42,848 bases of DNA, from assembly GCA_002344975.1 (NCBI GenBank), contig DDUV01000058.1:13228-56075 (forward strand), written 5' to 3'. Below are positions 25,860 through 33,609 of the stretch, in pieces. The notes under the pieces were generated by a model. The model had not been told where the DNA came from. It did not search any database and saw only the letters and a program-made list of their open reading frames with translations. How positions within the stretch are numbered: position 1 is the stretch's first letter; every line of letters begins with the position of its first letter. The position numbers were made by a program, and so were the translations under genes. This DNA comes from Saprospiraceae bacterium UBA2329. GTDB taxonomy: Bacteria; Bacteroidota; Bacteroidia; Chitinophagales; Saprospiraceae.

Positions 25860-27305
25860 ATGTTATTCGATCTGCCAAAAGTAGAAAGCCCGATCATAAA
25901 AGTCATCGGCGTAGGCGGCGGTGGAAGCAATGCCGTCAACCACATGTATAAGCAAGGCATCATCGGCGTTGATTTTGCCATCTGCAATACCGACTCTCAG
26001 GCCATGAATCTCAGCCCGGTGCCCACCCGCATCCACCTGGGGCCAAACCTCACCGAAGGACGCGGCGCCGGCTCGAAGCCCAACATCGGCAAATTGGCCT
26101 GCGAAGAATCCATCGAGGATGTGCGTCGCTATTTGGACAACAACTGCCGCATGCTCTTCATCACGGCGGGCATGGGTGGCGGTACCGGCACCGGCGCGGC
26201 GCCCATCATTGCCAAAACCGCTCAGGAAATGGACATCCTGACGGTGGGCATCGTCACGCTGCCTTTTACCTTTGAAGGACGCCGCCGCACCGATCAGGGC
26301 GTGGACGGCTTAGCCGAACTGAAAAAATATGTGGACACCATCATCGTGGTTTCCAACGACAAGCTCCGCCAGATTTACGGCAACCTCTCTCTGTCCGACG
26401 CCTTCTCGCAGGCCGACAACATCCTCACCACCGCCGCCAAAGGCATCGCCGAAATCATCACGGTGCCCGGCTATGTGAACGTGGACTTCGAGGACGTCAA
26501 CACCGTTATGCGCAACAGCGGCGTGGCCATCATGGGTACGGCATCTGTAGGCGGCGACGACCGCGCCCGCCGCGCTGTGGACGAGGCTCTGCACTCGCCC
26601 CTGCTCGAAGACAACGACATCCGGGGCGCGCAGCACATCCTGCTCAACATCAGCTCCGGCAGCCGCGAGGTGACGATGGACGAAATCTTCGAAATCACCG
26701 AGTTCGTTCAGGAAGAAGCCGGCTATGGCACCGACCTCATCTGGGGTAATTGCTACGACGAAACGCTGGGCGACAAACTCAGCGTCACCGTCATAGCTAC
26801 GGGCTTCAACCATGCGCCCAAAAACGCGGCCCGCAAAACGCAGGTTTCCGACAAAATCGTCATCTCTTTGGACGACGACGACCGGACGCCGCCCGCTGCA
26901 CAGCCCAACAAAACGCTGCGCGACATCGGCTTGGACGACAGCTCGATCAGCCCTTCCGTGGGCCGTACCATCGAGTTTGACGACCTGCGCCCCAATCGCA
27001 ACCCGCGTCCGGGAGGCCAACAGGAGCCTTATGCGCAGCACGTCCGCGATTTGCAGCAGGAAGAGCGCAGCCGCCAGTTGGAGTTGGAGCAAAAGCGCCG
27101 CGAACAACTGCGCAACCTCAACGTAAAGCTCAACACGCCCAAAAACGTGATTGACCTGGAAAACGAACCGGCCTACATGCGCCGGGGCGTCAATTTGGAC
27201 GATTTGCCGCACTCCGAAGAGCACTCCATGTCGAAGTGGAGCATCTCCGACGACGAGCCGCAAATCAGAGAAAACAATTCATTCCTACACAATAAGGTGG
27301 ATTGA
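25860..27305 (+). CDS. ftsZ: cell division GTPase FtsZ
   Basis: A 481-residue tubulin homologue that forms the Z-ring. It shows the N-terminal GVGGGGSNAVNHM, the tubulin signature GGGTGTGAA from residue 106, the TLPFTFEGRRR loop and the synergy-loop stretch GYVNVDFEDVNTVM. A variable Asp-, Arg- and Gln-rich linker runs from about 335 to 450. The conserved C-terminal peptide, NSFLHNKVD, is the Bacteroidota type that binds FtsA. It is the last dcw gene, followed by two hairpins. Confidence 0.98.
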   Translation: MLFDLPKVESPIIKVIGVGGGGSNAVNHMYKQGIIGVDFAICNTDSQAMNLSPVPTRIHLGPNLTEGRGAGSKPNIGKLACEESIEDVRRYLDNNCRMLFITAGMGGGTGTGAAPIIAKTAQEMDILTVGIVTLPFTFEGRRRTDQGVDGLAELKKYVDTIIVVSNDKLRQIYGNLSLSDAFSQADNILTTAAKGIAEIITVPGYVNVDFEDVNTVMRNSGVAIMGTASVGGDDRARRAVDEALHSPLLEDNDIRGAQHILLNISSGSREVTMDEIFEITEFVQEEAGYGTDLIWGNCYDETLGDKLSVTVIATGFNHAPKNAARKTQVSDKIVISLDDDDRTPPAAQPNKTLRDIGLDDSSISPSVGRTIEFDDLRPNRNPRPGGQQEPYAQHVRDLQQEERSRQLELEQKRREQLRNLNVKLNTPKNVIDLENEPAYMRRGVNLDDLPHSEEHSMSKWSISDDEPQIRENNSFLHNKVD

Positions 27306-27307
27306 CG

Positions 27308-27330
27308 CGATTCCCTACCTCTGGGAATCG
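27308..27330 (+). terminator. hairpin directly after ftsZ stop
   Basis: A perfect 8-bp stem, CGATTCCC with GGGAATCG, around a 7-nt loop starts 3 nt after the TGA. No T-run follows immediately, so it may act as an RNA-stabilising 3' structure rather than a terminator. Confidence 0.5.
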
Positions 27331-27361
27331 TTAGTTCGTTACAAAGTATTTTTTATTTTAC

Positions 27362-27398
27362 GGAGCGGCCTCCCGAGGGGAGCGTCGCTCCTTTTTTT
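27362..27398 (+). terminator. intrinsic terminator of the dcw operon
   Basis: Stem GGAGCG (27362-27367) with CGCTCC (27386-27391) holds an inner CCTC/GAGG stem and is followed by seven T (27392-27398). It ends the plus-strand run that began at mraZ. Confidence 0.85.
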
Positions 27399-27527
27399 GT
27401 CCATAAACCGACTCCTGTTTTCTTTAACACCACCTTAATTTTTTTTCCGCAACAAAGGGTACTTTTTCCCAGTTTAAGACACATACAAACGACAATCATT
27501 TTTACCACCCATGAAAAACCAATCGTC

Positions 27528-27785
27528 ATGAACATCAGAAAAATCAAACTGGCACTCACCGTAGGTCTTATGAATCTCGACCCGCAGGGCAATGCGCTCC
27601 AATTGGTGCGCGATCTCGTCACCGAACTCAAAGAAGCGGGTTCGTTTCTGGGACTGAGCAGGGTCAGGGCCAACGACATCAGCGAGACGTACGCCCTCCA
27701 GTTCGAGCGCTGCACCATCGCCCTCGATCTGGTGTCCAACCCGAAAACGCAGAGCCACTCCGTACAAGGCTTCCGCCTCCAGTAA
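27528..27785 (+). CDS. hypothetical small protein
   Basis: An 85-residue open frame starting MNIRKIKLALTVGLMNLDPQGN, without signal peptide, membrane segment or motif I recognise. Composition is balanced, with a helical middle (QLVRDLVTELKEAGSFLGLSRV). It lies alone between the dcw terminator and pruA, with an ATG and an A-rich upstream region normal for this genome. An antisense frame overlaps it but looks like a shadow. It could be a lineage-specific gene; function unknown. A stem CGGCGC/GCGCCG at 27829-27852 after it may be a weak terminator. Confidence 0.5.
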   Translation: MNIRKIKLALTVGLMNLDPQGNALQLVRDLVTELKEAGSFLGLSRVRANDISETYALQFERCTIALDLVSNPKTQSHSVQGFRLQ

Positions 27786-27929
27786 ATAACGAACGACTGA
27801 TTTGCTATATATCTTAACCTCTTTGCAGCGGCGCTTCCATCACGGGGCGCCGTTGTTGTTGGAAGAGGAATCGCCGGGCGGAATGGAACTTAGTGGCCAC
27901 ATTTCTACCCCAAATATGACGTCTTGCCT

Positions 27930-27937
27930 TACCTTTG
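27930..27937 (+). promoter_or_regulatory. -7 element for pruA
   Basis: TACCTTTG, identical to the rplM -7 element, lies 22 nt upstream of the pruA ATG at 27960. No clear -33 element. Confidence 0.6.
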
Positions 27938-27959
27938 CGGCCAACCAAATAAAACCATC

Positions 27960-29591
27960 ATGTCCAACGCAATATTTCAGGTTCCCAAAGCGGTGAACGA
28001 ACCCGTATTAAGCTATAAACCAGGTTCTTCCGAACGCGCAACGCTCAAAGCCACACTTGCCGAACTCAAAAAGACGGTAGCCGATATTCCGATGTTCATC
28101 GGTGGCAAACGCGTCAGTACCGGCGACAAAGTGGCCATTCATCCGCCGCACGAGTTGAGCCACACCCTCGGCTATTATCACCAGGGCGGCGCCGAGCATG
28201 TTCAAATGGCCATAGACGCGGCATTGCAGGCCAAGCCCGCCTGGGAAGCCATGCCCTGGGAAGAACGCGCTGCTATTTTCCTCAAAGCCGCCGACTTGCT
28301 CGCAGGACCGTACCGCGCCAAAATGAACGCGGCCACCATGCTTTGTCAATCGAAAAATGTGTTTCAGGCAGAAATTGACTGTGTGGCCGAGTTGTGCGAT
28401 TTCTACCGCTTCAATGCGGAATTTATGACCGACATCTACCGGCAGCAGCCCATCAGTTCTCCGGGCATCTGGAACCGCATGGAATACAGGCCCTTAGAAG
28501 GATTCGTTTTTGCGCTCACGCCCTTCAACTTCACCTCCATCGCCGGCAACCTGCCCGCAGCGCCCGCCGTCATGGGCAATACGGTGGTGTGGAAGCCGTC
28601 CAACACGCAGATTTATTCCGCTGCCGTCATCATGGAAATATTGGAGGAGGCCGGACTTCCCGCAGGCGTCGTCAATTTGGTGTATGCAAGCGGCCCGGTA
28701 GCAGGGGAGGTCATTTTTAATCACTCCGATTTTGCGGGCATTCACTTCACCGGCGGCACCGGCACTTTTCAGCAAATCTGGGCCACCATCGGCCAAAACA
28801 TCCACAAATACCGCTCTTACCCGCGCATCGTGGGCGAAACCGGCGGCAAGGATTTCGTGATGACTCATGCTTCTGCCGATCCGCTCGCAGTGGCTACGGC
28901 TCTGGCGCGCGGCGCTTTTGAATACCAGGGACAAAAATGTTCGGCGGCATCGAGGGCCTACGTTCCGGCGTCCCTTTGGCCGGCAGTGAAAAAGTCGCTG
29001 CTCGCACAGGTAGGTTCTTTCAAAATGGGATCGCCCGAAGATTTTACCAATTTCTTCAACGCCGTCATAGACGCCAAATCCTTCCGAAACATAGCCGCTT
29101 ACATTGACGGCGCCAAGTCCGATCCTTCCTGCGAGATCATTGCCGGCGGGAATTATGACGATTCCAAAGGCTACTTCATCGAGCCGACCATTATTCTGAC
29201 TTCCAATCCGGGCTACCGCACCATGTGTGAGGAGATTTTCGGCCCTGTGCTCACCATATATGTATATGAGGACGCGCAATACGAGGCTACGCTGGAACTG
29301 CTCGACCGCACTTCACCGTATGCGCTCACCGGAGCCATCTTTGCCCGCGACCGCAGCGCCGTCGTCACGGCTATGAACAAGCTGCGCAACGCGGCGGGCA
29401 ATTTTTATATCAACGACAAACCTACCGGGGCGGTAGTGGGGCAGCAACCTTTCGGCGGCGCCAGGGCCAGCGGTACCAACGACAAAGCCGGTTCGGTGCT
29501 CAATCTTTTCCGCTGGACTTCGGCACGGGCCATCAAAGAAAACTTTGTGCCGCCTACCGATTATCGCTATCCGTTTATGGAGGAGGCGTAA
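27960..29591 (+). CDS. pruA: 1-pyrroline-5-carboxylate dehydrogenase
   Basis: A 543-residue aldehyde dehydrogenase that oxidises L-glutamate gamma-semialdehyde to glutamate in proline catabolism. Catalytic Cys327 lies in EYQGQKCSAASRAYVP and Glu293 in VGETGGKDF. The N-terminal FIGGKRVSTGDKVAIHPPHE and the C-terminal PFGGARASGTNDKAGS are typical of the type 1 P5CDH family, and the length matches. The frame is open upstream through a TTG at 27924, but the ATG at 27960 follows the -7 element by 22 nt. No proline dehydrogenase gene lies beside it. Confidence 0.94.
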   Translation: MSNAIFQVPKAVNEPVLSYKPGSSERATLKATLAELKKTVADIPMFIGGKRVSTGDKVAIHPPHELSHTLGYYHQGGAEHVQMAIDAALQAKPAWEAMPWEERAAIFLKAADLLAGPYRAKMNAATMLCQSKNVFQAEIDCVAELCDFYRFNAEFMTDIYRQQPISSPGIWNRMEYRPLEGFVFALTPFNFTSIAGNLPAAPAVMGNTVVWKPSNTQIYSAAVIMEILEEAGLPAGVVNLVYASGPVAGEVIFNHSDFAGIHFTGGTGTFQQIWATIGQNIHKYRSYPRIVGETGGKDFVMTHASADPLAVATALARGAFEYQGQKCSAASRAYVPASLWPAVKKSLLAQVGSFKMGSPEDFTNFFNAVIDAKSFRNIAAYIDGAKSDPSCEIIAGGNYDDSKGYFIEPTIILTSNPGYRTMCEEIFGPVLTIYVYEDAQYEATLELLDRTSPYALTGAIFARDRSAVVTAMNKLRNAAGNFYINDKPTGAVVGQQPFGGARASGTNDKAGSVLNLFRWTSARAIKENFVPPTDYRYPFMEEA

Positions 29592-29790
29592 GCCGGGTTC
29601 TGGGTTTCGGGTAGGAACGGGTTTTGTTTCGGGTTGCATCCGCCGTAGCCTTGGCGAAGGTGGGTTCAAGGTTTCGGGTTGGAACGGCTGCTACCCACTG
29701 GCTACAAGCTGCCGGCTTCAAGCCTCAAGCCGCGCTAGCACCGCCTACCTAATACCGCACACCGCCTACCGGTTTAAGGTTCCGGGTTCG
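29592..29790. repeat. degenerate heptamer arrays after pruA
   Basis: Starting 2 nt after the pruA stop, units CCGGGTT, CTGGGTT and TCGGGTA run from 29593; CAAGGTT and TCGGGTT lie at 29667-29680, and AGGTTCC, GGGTTCG, AGGCTTC near 29777-29797. These are the reverse complement of the AACCTTG/AACCCGG units at 12999 and 41697. Words such as CCGCCTACC recur between them. No gene is visible in this 303-bp convergent gap. Confidence 0.6.
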
Positions 29791-29850
29791 AGGCTTCGCG
29801 TTTCCTCACGCTGAGAACCGCCTACCGCCTACTGAATCTTCGCGCTTAGC

Positions 29851-29872
29851 ACCCCGCGCCATGGCGCGGCTA
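29851..29872. repeat. 22-bp palindromic element, copy 2
   Basis: Contains a perfect 16-bp palindrome, CCGCGCCATGGCGCGG (29854-29869). It matches the element at 12959-12980 in reverse orientation at 20 of 22 positions. It sits between two convergent genes, where it might also act as a weak bidirectional terminator. Confidence 0.65.
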
Positions 29873-29894
29873 CCGCACACCGCCTACCGAGAAC

Positions 29895-30761
29895 CTATCC
29901 CAAATACGCCTTGAGGTTGTTGCGATTGTAAGATTTGCGCAAGCGACGGATGGCGCGCTCCTTAATCTGGCGCACGCGTTCGCGGGTGAGGTTGTACAAT
30001 TCGCCGATCTCCTCCAGATTCAGCGGTTTGCTGCCGTTGAGGCCGTAGTATGCCGAAAGCACCTCCACTTCTCGGGGCGAGAGGATGGAAAGTCCTTGTT
30101 GCACCTCTTCGCGCAGCGACTCCTCCATGAGTTCCACATCGGGACTCATGTTCTCATCGCCCCGGATCATGTCGAGCATGGTAGCGTCGCCTTCTTCGTT
30201 GTTGATGGGCGCGTCCACCGAGACGTGGCGGCTCTGGCCGCGAATCATATTAGCCACCTCTTTGGGCGTCATGTCCAGAATTTCGGCCAGCTCGTCGTTG
30301 GTCGGGTCGCGTTCATACTCCTGTACAAAAGAGATAAACGCCTCATTTACTTTATTGTAAGAGCCTACTTTGTTGAGCGGCAACCGCACGATGCGCGAGT
30401 GCTCAACAATGGCCTGAAGGATGGACTGCCGAATCCACCATACCGCATAAGAGATGAATTTGAATCCTTTGGTTTCGTCAAAACGGCGGGCGGCTTTCAT
30501 CAGGCCGACGTTGCCCTCGTTGATGAGGTCGCCCAGCGAAAGCCCTTGATTTTGATACTGTTTGGCCACCGAAACGACAAAACGGAGATTGGCGCGGGTG
30601 AGTTTTTCGAGCGCCTCCTGATCGTCCAATTTGATGCGCCGGGCCAGATTGGCTTCATCATCAACGGTCAGCATGGGTATTTTGCCGATGTCGTTGAGAT
30701 ACTTGTCCAATGCTAAGCTCTCTCTGGAGGTGATTTTGTTGGTAATTTTGAGCTGGCGCAT
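29895..30761 (-). CDS. rpoD: primary RNA polymerase sigma factor (RpoD/SigA type)
   Basis: A 288-residue group 1 sigma-70 factor of the compact Bacteroidota type, lacking the long region 1.1 and non-conserved insert. Region 1.2 (DKYLNDIGKIPMLTVDDEANLA), regions 2.1-2.4 (LRFVVSVAKQYQNQG to FKFISYAVWWIRQSILQAI), region 3, and the region 4.2 helix-turn-helix (NLEEIGELYNLTRERVRQIKERAIRRLR) are complete. This is the factor expected to read the TAnnTTTG promoters in the window. Its own promoter lies at 30851-30844, with a dyad at the presumed start of transcription. Confidence 0.96.
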   Translation of the reverse strand: MRQLKITNKITSRESLALDKYLNDIGKIPMLTVDDEANLARRIKLDDQEALEKLTRANLRFVVSVAKQYQNQGLSLGDLINEGNVGLMKAARRFDETKGFKFISYAVWWIRQSILQAIVEHSRIVRLPLNKVGSYNKVNEAFISFVQEYERDPTNDELAEILDMTPKEVANMIRGQSRHVSVDAPINNEEGDATMLDMIRGDENMSPDVELMEESLREEVQQGLSILSPREVEVLSAYYGLNGSKPLNLEEIGELYNLTRERVRQIKERAIRRLRKSYNRNNLKAYLG

Positions 30762-30819
30762 ACGTCCGAGTAGATTTTTGAAAAAAGGTTTGCCGAATAT
30801 ACGAAAATGGGTTGCACAA

Positions 30820-30836
30820 TGTTCCCTCAGAGAACA
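30820..30836 (-). promoter_or_regulatory. dyad at the rpoD transcription start
   Basis: TGTTCCCTCAGAGAACA is a 17-bp near-palindrome with seven of eight arm positions complementary around a central base. It lies directly downstream of the -7 element, where a repressor would block initiation. The binding protein is unknown. Confidence 0.4.
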
Positions 30837-30843
30837 CCTTCGG

Positions 30844-30851
30844 CAAAGATA
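30844..30851 (-). promoter_or_regulatory. -7 element of the rpoD promoter
   Basis: The minus strand reads TATCTTTG, an exact TAnnTTTG match, giving a leader of about 75 nt before the rpoD ATG. Confidence 0.6.
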
Positions 30852-30863
30852 CAGTTTCCTTTT

Positions 30864-31964
30864 TTAAAATTGATTTCTGACTTCGGCGCTTTCTTCTGGC
30901 GTATTCACATTGGTGAGGGCGCGGGTGCAGGGGGCTTGCAGGAGCGCTATGTTGCTGTTGATGAGTACTTTGCGTGGGCAAGAGTAGCCCTGCGCGAGGA
31001 ATTGCAGCAGAATTTGGTAGGCTTTGGGTTCCCAGATGGCGATGAGCGGCTCCGGAAATTCATTGTCCGGGCTATTGAACGCGGTGGCCATTCGCGAGGG
31101 ATCCCGGCGTTGCGCCAGAAACTGAAGCGTGCCTTCATCCAGCAGGGGTAGATCGCAGGCCACCACCAACCATGCCGAATCGGGGTAGGCCCGGAACGCC
31201 GAAAGCAGAGCGCTGTATGGCCCCAGATCGAGGAAAGTATCGGGCAGCGGCCGGTACGGAGCTTCTATCTCGGCGGTCTGATCGGGGCGGCAGGAAATAA
31301 ACACTTCCGTGCAATGCGGGGCCAGCAGATCGGCGGTGAATTCCCGTTGCGGCTTGCCGTGGTATTCCATCAGCCCCTTGTCGGAACCCATTCTTACGCT
31401 TTTCCCTCCGGCCAGCACGAGGCCCCGCAGCGGTGGAACGGCCCGCGTCAAGGCGTCATCTATCCAGCTTGCTGCGGCAGCCACATCCGACAGTTGCAAA
31501 ATCGGCACGGCATTTCCCTGAAGATGCTCGGTTAAAAAAGGCCAGGGTTCGGAAATATCATCCTGTAAAAGAATGAGTTGCACGTCTGTCAGCCGGTCCA
31601 ATTTGCGTTGGAGCGAGTCCTTTTTTCGCTCGTCAATGATGACGATCTGGCGCCGGGCCGTGAAGTGGTTGCCGTTGATAAAAAGCGCGTCGTAGTCGTT
31701 GAGCCAAGAGCGGAGCCGGTAAACATCGGAATCGCCAACCGATTTGAGTTCCTGATGGGCATCGGCGGCTGCAACATGAGTGGAATGTGTCTGATGATCG
31801 GCATCCGTGAAGGCGCACTGCCATTTGGGCGAAAGCCTGTTGGAAACACTGCCGACCCATTGCTCAATAAGCTCGCAGGGCGCGCCGATGACGGCCCACT
31901 CGTTTCTGCCATACTGCCCGATGGCGGGCTTTACAATGGCGCCGTGTTTGGTGTGTTTCGGCAT
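30864..31964 (-). CDS. MobA-like nucleotidyltransferase with N-terminal degenerate domain
   Basis: A 366-residue two-domain protein. The C-terminal part from about residue 180 is a MobA-type NTP transferase: LAGGKSVRMGSDKGL (184-198) is the GTP/substrate loop, and VVACDLPLLDEGT is the metal-binding region. MobA attaches GMP to molybdopterin. The N-terminal 170 residues (KHGAIVKPAIGQYGRNEWAVIGAPC) occupy the place of a MobB-like domain, but the P-loop glycine-lysine pattern is not intact. The start at 31964 lies 5 nt after the proS stop, so the two are probably co-transcribed. The exact molybdenum-cofactor role is inferred. Confidence 0.75.
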   Translation of the reverse strand: MPKHTKHGAIVKPAIGQYGRNEWAVIGAPCELIEQWVGSVSNRLSPKWQCAFTDADHQTHSTHVAAADAHQELKSVGDSDVYRLRSWLNDYDALFINGNHFTARRQIVIIDERKKDSLQRKLDRLTDVQLILLQDDISEPWPFLTEHLQGNAVPILQLSDVAAAASWIDDALTRAVPPLRGLVLAGGKSVRMGSDKGLMEYHGKPQREFTADLLAPHCTEVFISCRPDQTAEIEAPYRPLPDTFLDLGPYSALLSAFRAYPDSAWLVVACDLPLLDEGTLQFLAQRRDPSRMATAFNSPDNEFPEPLIAIWEPKAYQILLQFLAQGYSCPRKVLINSNIALLQAPCTRALTNVNTPEESAEVRNQF

Positions 31965-31969
31965 TTTTA

Positions 31970-33436
31970 TCAATAAGACATCGCAAACAACACCCGCCGG
32001 CTGCTGGGATTGCCTGTCAGAATGCAACGGCCCTCCTCCGGCTGTGAGTCCAGAGGAATGCAGCGAATGGTAGCTTTGGTCAACTCCTTGATTTTCAGTT
32101 CGGTTTCGGTAGTGCCGTCCCAATGGGCAGAGATGAAACCGCCTTTTTCTTCCAGCACTTTTTGGAAATCCTCGAAAGTATCCACCGGAGTGATGTGCGA
32201 GTTGCGGTAGTCGAGCGCTCGTTGGAAGAGGTTGTTTTGGATGTCTTCCAACAGTTGAGCTACATAATTTTCGATGCCCTCAATGGGCTGTGAGGTTTTT
32301 TCCTTTGTATCCCGGCGGGCCACTTCCACCTGCTGCTGCTCCAAGTCGCGCATGCCGATGGCCAAGCGAACGGGCACGCCGCGCATTTCGTAATCGGCAA
32401 ATTTGAAGCCCGGTCGTTTGCGCATGTCGGTATCGTATTTCACCGTGATGCCTTTGGCTTTGAGGGCCGCCATGATTTTTTTGGCGGCTTCGTCCAATTC
32501 GGGCGCGGGTTTGGGCACCGGCACAATGACCACCTGAAGCGGCGCAATGCGGGGCGGCAATACCAGACCTTCGTCGTCGGAATGGGTCATGATCAGACCT
32601 CCGATGAGGCGGGTAGAAACGCCCCAAGACGTAGCCCATACATACTCTTCTACGTTTTCTTCGTTGAGGAATTTGACGTCGAAAGCCTTGGCGAAATTCT
32701 GACCGAGGAAGTGAGAAGTGCCTGCCTGCAAGGCTTTGCCGTCTTGCATGAGCGCTTCGATGCAGTAGGTGTCTTCTGCGCCGGCGAAGCGTTCGTTGGC
32801 TGTTTTTACCCCTTTGATGACCGGCATGGCCATATATTGTTCAGCAAATTCGGCATATACATCCAGCATTTGAAGCGTTTCGTCAATGGCTTCCTGCTTG
32901 GTGGAATGTGCCGTGTGGCCTTCCTGCCAAAGGAACTCGGCAGTGCGCAAAAACAAGCGGGTGCGCATCTCCCAGCGTACCACATTGGCCCACTGGTTGA
33001 TGAGCAGGGGCAGGTCGCGGTAAGAGCTGATCCAGTCGCGGTAGGTATTCCAGATGATGGTTTCCGAGGTGGGGCGAATGATGAGTTCTTCTTCCAATTT
33101 GGCGGAAGGGTCCACTACTACGCCTTTGCCGTTGGGGTCGTTCATCAGGCGGTGGTGCGTGACGACGGCGCATTCTTTGGCAAAACCTTCGACGTGTTCG
33201 GCTTCTTTGCTGAGAAAGCTCTTGGGGATGAACAGCGGGAAGTAGGCATTGACGTGGCCGGTTTCTTTGAACATGCGGTCGAGTTGGTCGCGCATATTTT
33301 CCCACAACCCGAAGCCGTAGGGCTTGATGACCATGCAGCCGCGCACGGCGGAATTGTCGGCCAGATCGGCTTTTTTGACAATGTCAATGTACCATTGCGA
33401 ATAATCTTCGCTCCTTGATGTGATTTCTTTCGCCAT
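31970..33436 (-). CDS. proS: prolyl-tRNA synthetase, archaeal/eukaryote type
   Basis: A 488-residue class II aminoacyl-tRNA synthetase that charges tRNA-Pro. It lacks the large editing insertion of the E. coli enzyme and shows the eukaryote/archaeal-like form: motif 1 region (VRGCMVIKPYGFGLWENM), motif 2 (RWEMRTRLFLRTAEFLWQEGHTAHST) and motif 3 (TRLIGGLIMTHSDDEGLVLPPRIAP). A C-terminal anticodon-binding domain follows (PLQVVIVPVPK). This type is usual in Bacteroidota. The upstream region shared with the divergent repeat-protein gene holds the 10-bp palindrome TTGTTAACAA at 33479-33488. Confidence 0.95.
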   Translation of the reverse strand: MAKEITSRSEDYSQWYIDIVKKADLADNSAVRGCMVIKPYGFGLWENMRDQLDRMFKETGHVNAYFPLFIPKSFLSKEAEHVEGFAKECAVVTHHRLMNDPNGKGVVVDPSAKLEEELIIRPTSETIIWNTYRDWISSYRDLPLLINQWANVVRWEMRTRLFLRTAEFLWQEGHTAHSTKQEAIDETLQMLDVYAEFAEQYMAMPVIKGVKTANERFAGAEDTYCIEALMQDGKALQAGTSHFLGQNFAKAFDVKFLNEENVEEYVWATSWGVSTRLIGGLIMTHSDDEGLVLPPRIAPLQVVIVPVPKPAPELDEAAKKIMAALKAKGITVKYDTDMRKRPGFKFADYEMRGVPVRLAIGMRDLEQQQVEVARRDTKEKTSQPIEGIENYVAQLLEDIQNNLFQRALDYRNSHITPVDTFEDFQKVLEEKGGFISAHWDGTTETELKIKELTKATIRCIPLDSQPEEGRCILTGNPSSRRVLFAMSY

Positions 33437-33539
33437 TTTAGCTTATCTTTGAGGTCTGTTAAGTCGGTTCAAATTCAATTGTTAACAACTTTAACAGCCC
33501 GATTTTGAAGGTTTAAACTGATTTTAACACTTTTGAGCG

Positions 33540-33560
33540 CGCAAAAGTAATTATTTTGCG
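33540..33560. promoter_or_regulatory. inverted repeat in the divergent proS/repeat-protein gap
   Basis: CGCAAAA (33540-33546) and TTTTGCG (33554-33560) form a perfect 7-bp inverted repeat with a 7-nt centre. The right arm overlaps a possible -7 element (TTATTTTG) for the gene at 33610, so it may be an operator. Confidence 0.35.
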
Positions 33561-33609
33561 GTTGTAATAACTGATGAGCCTTTGGTAATTACTATTTAAA
33601 AAATCAACT

